From positions 124,001 through 188,000 of the forward strand of contig CAVQEH010000009.1 in assembly GCA_963711455.1 (NCBI GenBank): DNA of 64,000 bases, in the 5' to 3' direction. Below are positions 7,896 through 17,900 of the stretch, in pieces (the stretch's first letter is position 1; every line of letters begins with the position of its first letter). A program made the position numbers and the translations under genes. The stretch comes from DATFVA01 sp963711455 (GTDB lineage: Bacteria; Bacteroidota; Ignavibacteria; Ignavibacteriales; Ignavibacteriaceae). Under the pieces are notes generated by a model. It ran no database searches. It was not told the DNA's origin and saw only the letters and a list, made by a program, of their open reading frames with translations.

Positions 7896-10043
7896 CTACT
7901 TAAGACCCCGGTTCTTTAACAATGGTTTTATATCAGGCTTGCGACCTGTGAAGTCATAAAAAATCTTATTATAATCTTCTGTAGCTCCTTTTGAAAGTAT
8001 CATTTCCCGAAACCTGTCACCATTTGCACGTGTAAGTCCGCCATTATTTAAGAACCAATCAAAAGCATCATCGTCAAGCATCTCAGACCAGATATAAGCA
8101 TAATATCCGGCTGCGTAACCTTCGTCCCAGATATGTTTAAAATAGCTTGAACGATAGCGTGGAGGTACCGCAGGAATGTATAAATTATCTTTCTTCAGAC
8201 TTTCGGTTTCAAATTTATCCGCATTTTGTTCTGGAGAATCAGCAGGCAAAGTATGCCATGCCATATCAAGCGCCGCTGCTTCCAGTATTTCTGTAAAATC
8301 ATATCCTTGATTAAAACGTGCAGCTTCTTCAATTTTATTCGCTAAATCCTGCGGCATAGGTTCGCCGGTCTTATAATTTAAGGCATAATTTTTTAATACT
8401 TCGGGATATAATGCCCAATGCTCATTAAACTGGGAAGGAAACTCGACAAAATCACGGGGAACATTAGTTCCGCAAAGACTTGGATATTCGGTATGACCAA
8501 AAATTTCGTGCAAGGCATGACCAAATTCATGGAACATTGTCGTTACATCATCATAACTTAATAATGCAGGCTGTCCCGGTGCAGGTTTGGTAAAATTCGT
8601 TACGTTGTAAACTGCCGGTTTTACATCAAGCAATTTAGATTGTTGAACCATATTATCCATCCAGGCTCCGCCTGACTTATTATCACGCTTAAAATAGTCT
8701 CCATAAAAAAGAGCAAGTGGTGAACCATCTTTATCGAATATTTCAAATACGCGAACGTCTTTTTGATATACAGGAATATCATGAAGCTCTTTAAATGTTA
8801 ACCCATAAAGTTCATGAGCTGCATAGAAGACACCTTTCTGAAGAACATTTTCCAACAAAAAGTATGGTTTTATTTTAGAATCATCTAAGTGGAAAAGTGA
8901 CATTTGTAACTTTTCTGCATAATAATTCCAATCCCATGGATGCAGTTCAAGATTATCCCCAGACTTTTTTATAAAAGCCTGAATATCCGCAGCTTCATTA
9001 TTTTCCTTTGCATTAGTAGCGGGAGTTAATTGGGTAAGAAAATTTTCAACCACGTCGGGTGTTTTTGCCATTTGATCTTCGAGTGTCCATGCCGCATAAT
9101 TCGGAAAGCCCAAAAGTTTGGCTTTATCAGCACGTATCTTAGCAATGCGTTCGATGACAGAACGGGTATCGTTTGAATCATTACGTTCGGCACGGTTCCA
9201 TGAATTTTCAAACAACTTTTTACGTGTCTCCCTGTTTTGAAGGGATTGAAGGTCGGGTTGTTGGGTTGTATTCTGTAATGGGATAAGCCATTTTCCCGAA
9301 AGACCGCGGGCTGATGCATCCTGAGATGCCGCATCGAGTTCTGCAGGAGTAAGCCCTGCCAATTCTGAACTATCGCTAACTATCAATGCTCCTTCTTTAG
9401 TCGCGGCTAAAAGTTTGTTAGTAAATTTAGCCACAAGGGTTGCTTCTTCTTCATTTATATTTTTCAGCTTGGTTTTGTCATCATCGGAAAGATTAGCGCC
9501 GGCATGTTCAAATTTTTTATAATAGTAAGTAACAAGTTGTTCTGATTCAGGATCGAGCTTAAGTGAATTTCTGTTATTATAAATTGCTTTAACTTTTTCA
9601 AACAATTTTGAGTTCAGAAAAATTGCATCTTTGTGAGCAGCAAGCCTGGGTGCTTCTTCCTCCTGTACTTTCTGCAGAAGTGAATCCGTATTAGCACTGG
9701 TTACTGCATTAAAAACCAAAGTTACACGCTTCAACAATTGTCCGCTTTTTTCGATTGCGACAAGCGTATTCTCAAAAGTTGGTGAAGCCGGGTTATCGGT
9801 AATTTTTTTTATTTCGTCAATCTGCTGCTTCATTCCTTCTTCGATAGCAGGTTTATAATCACTATCTTCTATTTTATCAAATGGTGGTGCCTGGAAAGGA
9901 AGATCACTTTTTGTTAAGAAAGGGTTTTTATGATTTGTTCCCATATTATCTTTTAATTTATTATTTGTGTTTGAACAATTAAATGATGTAATACCAAATA
10001 AAAGAATACAGATGCAGGGGAGAATTTTAAGAATTCGAGTCAT
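7896..10043 (-). CDS. M3-family oligopeptidase (peptidyl-dipeptidase Dcp-like), probable lipoprotein
   Basis: A 715-residue zinc peptidase of the thimet oligopeptidase/Dcp family. FHEFGHALHEIFG at about residue 502 supplies the HExxH zinc ligands and catalytic glutamate. Around it are the usual NVPRDFVEFPSQFNEHW and ILEAAALDMAWHTL blocks, and a C-terminal YAAGYYAYIWSEMLDDDAFDWF. Length is normal for Dcp. The N-terminus is a hydrophobic leader ending FGITSFNC with Cys23 followed by SN, so it is probably an exported lipoprotein, unlike cytoplasmic enterobacterial Dcp. It should cleave dipeptides from peptide C-termini outside the inner membrane. It sits alone, with 172 bases to the next upstream gene. 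Confidence 0.93.
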   Translation of the reverse strand: MTRILKILPCICILLFGITSFNCSNTNNKLKDNMGTNHKNPFLTKSDLPFQAPPFDKIEDSDYKPAIEEGMKQQIDEIKKITDNPASPTFENTLVAIEKSGQLLKRVTLVFNAVTSANTDSLLQKVQEEEAPRLAAHKDAIFLNSKLFEKVKAIYNNRNSLKLDPESEQLVTYYYKKFEHAGANLSDDDKTKLKNINEEEATLVAKFTNKLLAATKEGALIVSDSSELAGLTPAELDAASQDASARGLSGKWLIPLQNTTQQPDLQSLQNRETRKKLFENSWNRAERNDSNDTRSVIERIAKIRADKAKLLGFPNYAAWTLEDQMAKTPDVVENFLTQLTPATNAKENNEAADIQAFIKKSGDNLELHPWDWNYYAEKLQMSLFHLDDSKIKPYFLLENVLQKGVFYAAHELYGLTFKELHDIPVYQKDVRVFEIFDKDGSPLALFYGDYFKRDNKSGGAWMDNMVQQSKLLDVKPAVYNVTNFTKPAPGQPALLSYDDVTTMFHEFGHALHEIFGHTEYPSLCGTNVPRDFVEFPSQFNEHWALYPEVLKNYALNYKTGEPMPQDLANKIEEAARFNQGYDFTEILEAAALDMAWHTLPADSPEQNADKFETESLKKDNLYIPAVPPRYRSSYFKHIWDEGYAAGYYAYIWSEMLDDDAFDWFLNNGGLTRANGDRFREMILSKGATEDYNKIFYDFTGRKPDIKPLLKNRGLK

Positions 10044-10215
10044 TTATACATTCCTTATATTGTTAATTTATTAGCCTCATTTATTATTAAATATTAAGAT
10101 CGGGATTTCAATCGACATCTTATCGAAACATAATATTGCAATATAATTAAAATTTTTCATGGTGATAAACAATCAAAGTAAATGTCTGTTCATATCACAC
10201 CAATAACAAATTATT

Positions 10216-11250
10216 TCATTTTTCATCCGGGTAGTAATATTTGGGTAGGGTAAAAGACAGCCCTTTAAATGCCCAGAATCCATAAACTTCAATTGGGAAA
10301 GCATCGGCGGGATAGCCGAATTTATCGAAGATTACGTTGGGATGGTTCAGTTTAATCCAGGAGACAACTTTTTCTGATAACCGGGGTGAATATTCTACTC
10401 TAAGATATTGGTCAAAATTAAACGTCACACTGCTATCATCAAGAATTTTAATCTCCGGTTTCTCAGTTTGCGGCCAGATATCTCCACTTGAAGATGGTTT
10501 TCTCTCGAGCCACATTACAAAATCATTCTCATATAATGAATCTTTAATCAGGCTCCTGATAAAATTGACAAAAGAACCATCATAAACTTTTTTCCTGTTT
10601 TTTAACCATTCAGCTTTTAACTGACGTGAAGAATCATCAAGTTCACTAAAAAAAGAATTAACAAAATATATTAGATTTTTATTTTTCTTATCCCATTTAA
10701 AATATACAAGGTCACAAACGATCTTATAACCAAGGGCATTATTAATAACAGTTATCGGCCGTAAGGCATCGGCATCCAGTTCTCCCGTTGCGAGCTGATT
10801 CAAATTTATGACTTCGGGATTAAGTATTTCGCAATCGTCGGCAAATTTGGTATTACCAAGGAACAACTCTTTAAAAGTTTCAAGATTTTCCTTCCACTCT
10901 TTCGGAACTTCAGCTGTAATATTAACTTGTTTTAATTCATAGCTGATTTCTTTTAAATTGAATATGATTTCTACAGTTGAGTTTTCTTTCAGGTTAATAT
11001 CCAGTTCTCCCTGTTTATACCCTACAAGGGAAGTGACAATGGTATGTTGTCCGGCTGGTAAATTCTTAATAACATAAAATCCATTCCTGTCGGTAGTAGT
11101 TCCCCACATTGTGCCGGAGATAAATACATTAACATTTTCCAAAGGCTCATCGGTTTCCCTGGAATTAACAGTGCCTTTAATTGTGCCGGTGTATTGCGCA
11201 AATAAAAAACCAGAGGTTACAATATAAAACAGGATGAATAGCTTGATCAT
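10216..11250 (-). CDS. secreted carboxypeptidase-regulatory-like (CarboxypepD_reg) domain protein
   Basis: This 344-residue protein starts with a signal peptide (about 1-18, ending LFAQ). A CarboxypepD_reg-like beta-sandwich follows at about 20-105, shown by GTIKGTVNSRETDEPLENVNVFI kept in pieces here (GTIKGTV, PLENVNV), GTTTDRNGFYVIKNLPAG and GQHTIVTSLVGY. The rest, about 105-344, resembles uncharacterised C-terminal regions found with this domain in Bacteroidota and Ignavibacteria. It has no TonB plug or barrel and no T9SS tail, so it is probably periplasmic or loosely outer-membrane associated. The fold is recognisable but the function is not. It has no close operon partner. Confidence 0.7.
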   Translation of the reverse strand: MIKLFILFYIVTSGFLFAQYTGTIKGTVNSRETDEPLENVNVFISGTMWGTTTDRNGFYVIKNLPAGQHTIVTSLVGYKQGELDINLKENSTVEIIFNLKEISYELKQVNITAEVPKEWKENLETFKELFLGNTKFADDCEILNPEVINLNQLATGELDADALRPITVINNALGYKIVCDLVYFKWDKKNKNLIYFVNSFFSELDDSSRQLKAEWLKNRKKVYDGSFVNFIRSLIKDSLYENDFVMWLERKPSSSGDIWPQTEKPEIKILDDSSVTFNFDQYLRVEYSPRLSEKVVSWIKLNHPNVIFDKFGYPADAFPIEVYGFWAFKGLSFTLPKYYYPDEK

Positions 11251-11485
11251 TTCTTTACCACTGATTATGAATTCATCATTAAAAAATGAAATTCATAAAT
11301 AATCAGGGCGGAATCTCCATCTTTCGCTCCTGACTCTTGTTAAACATAATATTTTCTTTTTTATTTCTCAATCGGGATGAATCAGAAGAAAAATATTGGA
11401 ATTTGTTCAAGAACATTTCAATTTTTATTGTCTCTAAAATTTTTTTTCATTAACTCATATTATATATTAAAGAAATCTTTGCACT

Positions 11486-12343
11486 ATGGCTGCCCTTAGG
11501 ATAGGAACATGTTCCTGGAAGTATGATTCGTGGAGGCGGATAGTTTATTCTGGAAAACCCAAAATAAATTATCTTGCAGAATATAGCACCAGGTATAATA
11601 CTGTCGAAATCGATCAATGGTTCTGGAGCCTGTTTGATGACACCGTTAAGCTCCCGGAAAAATATACTGTAAAAGAATATAATGATTCTGTACCCCAAGA
11701 TTTTAAGTTTACAATCAAGGTTCCCAATTCAATTACACTTACACATTTTTATCCAACCAAATCCAAACCTTCATTAAAGGCCAATCCGGATTTTCTAAAC
11801 CCGGAACTTTTTCATCGTTTTCTGCAAACATTGGAACCGATGAAGAATAAAGTCGGCCCGTTAATGTTCCAATTTGAATACATGAATAAACAGAAGATGA
11901 ATTCGGAAACAGAATTCTTGGACAGGCTGGAATCCTTTGTTGAAACTATTGATAGAGCATTCGATTATGCAGTCGAGTTGCGGAATCCTAATTATTTGAA
12001 TAAAAGTTATTTTGAATTTTTAGCCAGGCAGGATCTTTCGCATGTTTTGCTTGAGGGTTATTTTATGCCGTCGATAAATGAGGTCTTCAATAAATTTAAA
12101 GATCAGATTGACAGTACAATCATAATAAGACTTCACGGACCTGACAGAAAAAAAATTGAAGCTATTACAGAAGGGGACTGGTCGAATATTGTTCTTCCCA
12201 AGGATGATAAAATTGAAAAGTTACCGCTGATTATAAATTACTTTCTTGAAAAGGAAGTTGACGTTTATATTAATGTAAATAATCATTTTGAAGGGAGTGC
12301 GCCACTTACAATAGAGAAAATTACAAGGTTATTATCAGATTAG
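11486..12343 (+). CDS. DUF72 domain-containing protein (YecE-like)
   Basis: A 285-residue cytoplasmic protein opening ALRIGTCSWKYDSW, the hallmark of the DUF72/YecE family. Later motifs fit too: YNTVEIDQWFWSLF, FKFTIKVPNSITL, FDYAVELRNPNYL and a C-terminal YINVNNHFEGSAPLTIEKI. The fold is a TIM barrel, but no reaction has been established for the family, so I give none. The ATG at 11486 has no obvious ribosome site: only TTTGCACT precedes it, so translation may be leaderless or weak. It converges on secF, and a bidirectional terminator separates them. Confidence 0.88.
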   Translation: MAALRIGTCSWKYDSWRRIVYSGKPKINYLAEYSTRYNTVEIDQWFWSLFDDTVKLPEKYTVKEYNDSVPQDFKFTIKVPNSITLTHFYPTKSKPSLKANPDFLNPELFHRFLQTLEPMKNKVGPLMFQFEYMNKQKMNSETEFLDRLESFVETIDRAFDYAVELRNPNYLNKSYFEFLARQDLSHVLLEGYFMPSINEVFNKFKDQIDSTIIIRLHGPDRKKIEAITEGDWSNIVLPKDDKIEKLPLIINYFLEKEVDVYINVNNHFEGSAPLTIEKITRLLSD

Positions 12344-12351
12344 GGTAAATA

Positions 12352-12383
12352 AAAAAAGCCAGCTTCAATAGCTGGCTTTTTTA
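12352..12383. terminator. bidirectional intrinsic terminator between DUF72 gene and secF
   Basis: A-tract, GCCAGC, TTCAATA loop, GCTGGC, T-tract. The stem is perfect and flanked by A7 on one side and T6 on the other, so it can stop transcripts from both converging genes. Confidence 0.9.
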
Positions 12384-12400
12384 ATTGTGATATAAGAAAA

Positions 12401-13540
12401 TCAGAACTGTACTTTTTTCTTGGTTCTGTTAGCATATTCAAGGACAAGAGCACTGGCAACAAATATGGAAGAATAAGTACCGGTTATAATTCCAAAGAAT
12501 AATGTAAATGAAAAAGCTCTTAACACTTCACCACCGAAAATAAGAAGCACAAAGATTGATAAAAGGGTGGTGCCACCGGTAAGAATCGTTCTGCTCATTG
12601 TACGGTTAACGCTCATGTTTATAACATCTTCAAGGGGCATTGTCTTATGAATCTTAAGATTTTCTCTCACCCTGTCGAATACAATTACAGTATCATTAAC
12701 GGAATAACCAATTAGTGTAAGAAATGCTGCCACCACAGTTAAATCAATTTCAAGATTTAACCCCGGAATAACACCATACAAAACCGAATATAATCCAAGG
12801 GTTAAAAGTACATCGTGAAATAATGCTACAACCGCACCAAAAGCAAAAATGAATTTGAACCTGAAAGCCAGGTAAATTAAAATTGCTAAAAGTGAAAGAG
12901 CCACTGCAATAGCGGCATCAGTTTTTAGTTCTTTTCCAACCTTAGGACCGACATGATCTTCTTTTATTACCTTAAAGGAATTATTGGCTATTTCCTGTTT
13001 AAGATTTTCCTTAATCCAATCTGCAATTCCAACATTTACTATCATTCTTTTATTATCGGGTTCTTCAGAAACCTTACCGGTCTGAAACCCGGCGCTAAAA
13101 AGCTTGTCAACAAGAATGTTCGTAGTATCGGCATTTGCGAATTGATATGTAATTGAATTACTTGATGAGTCTACAACATTAAATGGTAAACCGGGAAGAA
13201 CATTACGGATTTCTTTATTAATATTATTAACCACGCGGGGATAAATATTTGAGGGGATCGATTGTAACTCTGTTCTTACCAAAACACCGGTTTCGCTTCC
13301 AAATGTTTTCAGTTCAACTGTTCCCAAACCAATCTGATCTACAAATTTTCTTATCTGTGCAATTTCCACGGGTTTATCAAACTGAAGAACAATTTCAGTT
13401 CCTCCTTTGAAATCTATCCCGAATACCAGTCCGCGGATTAGTACATTTACCAACCCGATCAGGAATAATGAGGTGGAAATTATATAAAAAAGTTTTCTTT
13501 TACCTAAAAAGTCAACATTTAAGTGTTCAAATATTCGCAT
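12401..13540 (-). CDS. secF: protein translocase subunit SecF
   Basis: The 379-residue protein has the SecF layout: an N-terminal membrane helix (about 16-36), the FGIDFKGGTEIVLQF signature just after it, a periplasmic domain to about 200, then five membrane helices. These include YSVNDTVIVFDRVREN and the MSRTILTGGTTLLSIFVL segment. With SecD it uses the proton gradient to pull exported proteins through SecYEG. It lies 33 bases downstream of secD in the same direction and is clearly co-transcribed. It ends in a shared terminator with the DUF72 gene. Length is slightly above the E. coli protein, as is usual in Bacteroidota. Confidence 0.96.
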   Translation of the reverse strand: MRIFEHLNVDFLGKRKLFYIISTSLFLIGLVNVLIRGLVFGIDFKGGTEIVLQFDKPVEIAQIRKFVDQIGLGTVELKTFGSETGVLVRTELQSIPSNIYPRVVNNINKEIRNVLPGLPFNVVDSSSNSITYQFANADTTNILVDKLFSAGFQTGKVSEEPDNKRMIVNVGIADWIKENLKQEIANNSFKVIKEDHVGPKVGKELKTDAAIAVALSLLAILIYLAFRFKFIFAFGAVVALFHDVLLTLGLYSVLYGVIPGLNLEIDLTVVAAFLTLIGYSVNDTVIVFDRVRENLKIHKTMPLEDVINMSVNRTMSRTILTGGTTLLSIFVLLIFGGEVLRAFSFTLFFGIITGTYSSIFVASALVLEYANRTKKKVQF

Positions 13541-13573
13541 TTATAAAACTGCTCCTTAAAAAGAGTAAATTGA

Positions 13574-15526
13574 TTAGCCTATTGAAATTTTTATACCTTT
13601 AGCAACCATAAAATCGAACGCCAGCCGTGCAATCACTAATGCACTGAACATACTTGCGGCAATACCTATCATTAAAGTCAGGGCAAATCCCTGAACAGGA
13701 CCTGTTCCAAACTGGTAAAGAATTATACCGGTTAAAAAGGTTGTTATATTGGAATCGATAATAGCAGAGTAAGCCTTAGAGAATCCGCTATCTACCGAAG
13801 CTTTTATTGTCTTACCTGTGGAAAGCTCTTCTCTGATTCTTTCATATATAAGAACATTAGCATCTACTGCCATACCAATAGTTAATATAATACCTGCAAT
13901 ACCAGGCAGAGTTAAGGTGGCATTAAATCCCGCCAGGATACCAAGAATAAAGAGGATTGTAAAAACGAGAGATGCCGCAGCTATTGTTCCGGCTTTCTGA
14001 TAATAGAATATCATAAAGATGCCTACGATTATGTAACCTATTAATGCAGAATTAAATCCGGCATTTATAGAATCCTGGCCAAGTGACGGTCCAACAGTTC
14101 TGTCCTCAATAATGTCAACAGGAGCAGGAAGAGCACCTGCTTTAAGAACAATTTCAAGAAGCTTTGCTTCATCCATATTTTGTATACCGGTGATCTGGGA
14201 CCTGCCCCCGGTAATTTTAGTTTTAACGTTAGGAGCTGAGTATACCAGGCCATCGAGAATGATTGCAATACGGTGATTAACATTTGCGCCTGTTATTCTT
14301 GCCCATTCTGCCGCACCTTCGGAGTTCATTTCCATATTAACTTCAGGCTGTGAAGTATTAGGATCTATATTAGATTGCGCATCGGTTATTACTCCGCCTG
14401 TGAGCTCTGCTTTTTTATTTACACAATAAAGCTGGTAAATAGCTTTCCCATCCTGGTAAGTCACTGGTTTTGCGGAAAAATCGAATTCGACATTATCCGG
14501 TATTACTTTCTTAACGTCAGGTCTGTTAAGCATTAATTCCAGTTTAGCTCTCTGGTCTTCTTTTACATAAGCATCTGCCGATCTACCCTGGGGATCAATC
14601 ATTGCAACAGAAAAGAAAGGATGTTCTTTAGCAAATTCTTCTTCAGTTAATTGTTTTTTTGATGTATCGTTTTCAGCAACATTAGTATCAGATGCAGCTT
14701 TTGAAGTATCTGTTGAAGCAGTTGTTTTTTCTTTTGATGAATCTGAAGCAGTAGAATCTTCAATAGATTTTCCTGCAAGCACATTATCAATCTTTTTCAT
14801 AATTGAAAATGTAAAATCAGGATCTTTTAGTAATTTGAATTCTAATAAAGCAGTACCCTGCAGCAATTGTTTGGCTTCTTCTTCACGGGCTACACCCGGC
14901 AGTTCAACAATAATTCTTCTCGATCCCTGCCTTTGTATGGATGGTTCTGAAACTCCATACTGGTCAACCCTGTTCCTGATAATTTCAATTGCACGCGAAA
15001 CAGCATCGTCGGCGTCTTTTTTCAGATCAGTGAGAATTGTTGCATCATCCTGACGAATGTTTCCAAAATATCTGCTCAGCCTTATTCCTCTTTGCTGGAA
15101 CTTTCTTCCCATAATGTCAACAATAGATTCATCGGTAGTAGAAGCTTCTTTTTCAGACTCTTTCATTACCTGTCTGAATGTATCATCCGGGTTCTTGGCT
15201 AATTTTTCAAGCAGTTTAGCAGTATTAACCTCAAGTACAACTCTCATTCCTCCCTGCAGATCGAGACCAAGTTTTATCCTTTTCTGGCGTGCTGATACAT
15301 AAGATGGATTTGCATTTTTAATACTGTCATCCATCGCAGCAATTCTCATATCAACCTGGCTGCTGGTCAGATTAGGATCATCCTTCTTTAATTCCTGCCG
15401 CCTCTCGTTGAGAGCTTTGTTTATTACTTTGGTGTTCTGATAATCAACATAAGTAGGCCATAAAAGATAAATACAAAGTGCAATTACTCCTGCAATGATG
15501 ATTATTTTGAATCTGAATTCTTTCAT
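13574..15526 (-). CDS. secD: protein translocase subunit SecD
   Basis: A 650-residue SecD. It has an N-terminal membrane helix (about 7-25), LGLDLQGGMRVVLEV, then the P1 region with IIRNRVDQYGVSEPSIQRQG and IIVELPGV. The C-terminal half has six helices including GMAVDANVLIYERIREEL. Between about residues 250 and 295 there is a low-complexity insert rich in Ser, Thr, Asp and Lys (for example DSSKEKTTASTDTSK). It is absent from short SecDs and probably forms a flexible periplasmic loop. SecD works with SecF, encoded 33 bases downstream, in proton-driven protein export. With seven T9SS cargo proteins in the window, Sec export is the first step for those too. Confidence 0.96.
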   Translation of the reverse strand: MKEFRFKIIIIAGVIALCIYLLWPTYVDYQNTKVINKALNERRQELKKDDPNLTSSQVDMRIAAMDDSIKNANPSYVSARQKRIKLGLDLQGGMRVVLEVNTAKLLEKLAKNPDDTFRQVMKESEKEASTTDESIVDIMGRKFQQRGIRLSRYFGNIRQDDATILTDLKKDADDAVSRAIEIIRNRVDQYGVSEPSIQRQGSRRIIVELPGVAREEEAKQLLQGTALLEFKLLKDPDFTFSIMKKIDNVLAGKSIEDSTASDSSKEKTTASTDTSKAASDTNVAENDTSKKQLTEEEFAKEHPFFSVAMIDPQGRSADAYVKEDQRAKLELMLNRPDVKKVIPDNVEFDFSAKPVTYQDGKAIYQLYCVNKKAELTGGVITDAQSNIDPNTSQPEVNMEMNSEGAAEWARITGANVNHRIAIILDGLVYSAPNVKTKITGGRSQITGIQNMDEAKLLEIVLKAGALPAPVDIIEDRTVGPSLGQDSINAGFNSALIGYIIVGIFMIFYYQKAGTIAAASLVFTILFILGILAGFNATLTLPGIAGIILTIGMAVDANVLIYERIREELSTGKTIKASVDSGFSKAYSAIIDSNITTFLTGIILYQFGTGPVQGFALTLMIGIAASMFSALVIARLAFDFMVAKGIKISIG

Positions 15527-15722
15527 GTTTAACTTTAATTATGAATGAGTTGTAAAAAATTTTTAAGAATCAAAATTACCTTATAAGGGTAAGAAAGTCA
15601 ATAAATAAAGAGATGGTAGTATAATTATATCTCCCTCTGCTTAAGCAAAATAACCCAAAATTCTCTGTCTTTTTGACCTTTTTTATAATATTGGAAAATC
15701 TTCCTAAGAATTCTTATTTCAA

Positions 15723-16546
15723 TTAAAATTCTGAAGAAAGAATTCTTTTAACCAGCCTTTCAAATTTTTCCTTAACCCTGTTCGCTGTCTCAGTTACTTC
15801 ACTATGAGATAATTTTTGCCCTGAAATACCTGCAGCATAATTTGTTATGCAGGAAATTGAAGAAGATTCAATGCCGCGGCCGGCAGCGAAGTATGCCTCA
15901 GGAATAGTCGACATGCCCACTGCGTCAGCACCGAATTTTTTCATCATTTGGATCTCAGCAGGAGTTTCATATGCAGGACCTTTATTATACCAGTAGACTC
16001 CTTCTTTAAGTATAATCTTTTCTGTCTTTGCCGCTTTTCTGACAATTTCATTTAAAAAAGACGAAGGGAAATTAACAAAGTTCTGTTTTTCTTTAATATC
16101 TGAGATACCGATTAATTCTGTTATTTCTTTTTTCAGATTTATCCCGTTAAAGGAATTGGTTAACATTAAGTCGCCGGGAAGAAAATCAGCATTTACTCCT
16201 CCGGCAGCATTTGTGGCCAAAAAGAATTTAACTTTTAACAGTTCGGAAATGTAAGCCGGGAGAATGCATTCGGATAAATGATAACCCTCGTAAAAATGAA
16301 TCCTTCCCTGGAATAAAAGAATTTTTTTATCTTTAAATTCTGCAAAATGAATTTTACCTTCGTGCCCGACAATAGTTGAAGGAGGATATGAAGGCAGTTG
16401 AATAGTCGGTATTGTTTTTTTTACATCAACACTATTTGCAAAATCTCCCAATCCGCTTCCGAGTATGATTGCGATCAGGGGCTGAAAGGGAGCTTCTTTT
16501 TTAAATAAGAAATTAAATCTTTGTATTTGAAATCAAGGTCGAGCAT
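15723..16546 (-). CDS. purine nucleoside phosphorylase, N-terminal frameshift
   Basis: The open frame visible from 16451 (242 residues) lacks the family N-terminus. Reading upstream, ATG at 16546 begins MLDLDFKYKDLISYLKK and the other frame continues APFQPLIAIILGSGLGDF. Adding one base to the six-T run 16497-16502 joins them into 274 residues, a normal length. Motifs of the trimeric purine nucleoside phosphorylase family follow: ILGSGLGDF, FQGRIHFYEGY, LATNAAGGV, YWYNKGPAYETPAEI, GADAVGMSTIPE and ITNYAAG. The enzyme cleaves purine nucleosides with phosphate to base plus (deoxy)ribose 1-phosphate. The rebuilt start is one base from the transporter stop, completing a cdd-tdk-transporter-phosphorylase operon. 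The slip may be a sequence error. Confidence 0.88.
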
Positions 16547-16547
16547 A

Positions 16548-17900
16548 TTAAAATAAAATTCCTGCAAGTGTGGCTGTCATTAAAGTTGCCAGCGAACCTC
16601 CAAGTACGGCTTTCAATCCTAATGCGGCAATATCAGGTTTTCTTGATGGTGCAAGGGGACTAAGCCCTCCAATCTGAATTGCAATGGAACTGAAATTTGC
16701 AAAACCGCAAAGTGCGTAGGTAGCCATTAAAATTGTTTTAGCATCAAGTATTTGTTTTGCTTCAATCAGGCTGCCAAGGTCAAGGTAGGCTACAAATTCA
16801 TTCAAAACAATTTTGGTTCCTAAGAGGCTGCCGAAATTTAGTGCATCATGCCACGGAACGCCAATACCGAATGCAATAAATTGTAAGCCCCATCCGAGAA
16901 TCAATTGGAAGTTTAAAGGTTTCCCGTAAATTTCTTTTAGATTCTGATTCCATCCTGTTATATCTCCAAGTCCCTGCAGCAGATAATTAATAAGAGCGAT
17001 CAATGCAATGAAAGCAATGAGCATTGCACCTACATTTAATGCAAGCATTAATCCATCTGACGCACCATTGGCTGCTGCTTCAACAACATTGGAAGCATTC
17101 TTTTCTATTTTAACTTTTACTGTTCCTTTTGTCTCGGGATCAGAAGTTTCGGGAAACAGAATTTTTGAAATCACTAATGCAGCAGGTGCAGCCATTACAC
17201 TTGCCCCAAGCAGTTGAGTTGCAAAAAGCTGTTGTGCCTGAGCCAGTGGAATTCCATGAACCTTTGCGTATGAGCTTCCAAGTATTTGTATATAAGCAGC
17301 CATCACCCCGCCGGCAATAGTTGCCATCCCTCCAATCATAATAGTAAGAATTTCACTGCGGGTCATTCCCTTAATAAAAGGTTTAATCATTAAAGGTGCT
17401 TCCGTTTGTCCGACGAAAATATTGGCCGTACACGAAAGGGATTCTGCTCCGCTTGTACCCATAAATTTTGCCATTACCCATGCCATTGCCTGTACGATCC
17501 TTTGCATTATTCCGAGATAATACATTATGGACATAAGGCTCGCAAAGAATATAATTGTGGGAAGAACCTGGAAAGCGAAAAACATACCAAGACTTCCATC
17601 CTGTCCCGGTGAAACTGCAAGATCGCCGAATACAAATTTTGCACCTTCAACTGTAAAATTTAAAAGCAGAACAAAGAATCCGCTTACCCAGTAAAAAAAA
17701 TCTTTTGGCCAGCCAAGCGGTGAAAAAATTTTGCCGAGTTCTTCTCCTTTAAGAATAAGAATTGCAAAAACAATCTGAAGAAATATCCCGCTGAAGACCA
17801 GCCGCCAATTAATATTCTTCTTATTGTTTGAAAAAACGTACGCAATACCTATTAACAATATTAATCCGAGTATACCCCTGAGCAGTCCGCTAAAATCCAT
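16548..17900 (-). CDS. NupC-family nucleoside transporter (CNT)
   Basis: A concentrative nucleoside transporter with about ten membrane helices. Motifs include GTSGAESLSCTANIFVGQTEAPL, shown here as GAESLSCTAN and FVGQTEAPLMIKPF, GGMATIAGGVMAAYI, and the C-terminal ALCGFANFSSIAIQIGG. It imports nucleosides with Na+ or H+. I place the start at 17900 (MDFSGLL), not at an upstream ATG in the same frame: an AGGAGG ribosome site lies eight bases before it, and its ATG overlaps the thymidine kinase stop as TAATG. The product is then 450 residues. The overlap means translational coupling in the nucleoside-salvage operon. Confidence 0.92.
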   Translation of the reverse strand: MDFSGLLRGILGLILLIGIAYVFSNNKKNINWRLVFSGIFLQIVFAILILKGEELGKIFSPLGWPKDFFYWVSGFFVLLLNFTVEGAKFVFGDLAVSPGQDGSLGMFFAFQVLPTIIFFASLMSIMYYLGIMQRIVQAMAWVMAKFMGTSGAESLSCTANIFVGQTEAPLMIKPFIKGMTRSEILTIMIGGMATIAGGVMAAYIQILGSSYAKVHGIPLAQAQQLFATQLLGASVMAAPAALVISKILFPETSDPETKGTVKVKIEKNASNVVEAAANGASDGLMLALNVGAMLIAFIALIALINYLLQGLGDITGWNQNLKEIYGKPLNFQLILGWGLQFIAFGIGVPWHDALNFGSLLGTKIVLNEFVAYLDLGSLIEAKQILDAKTILMATYALCGFANFSSIAIQIGGLSPLAPSRKPDIAALGLKAVLGGSLATLMTATLAGILF

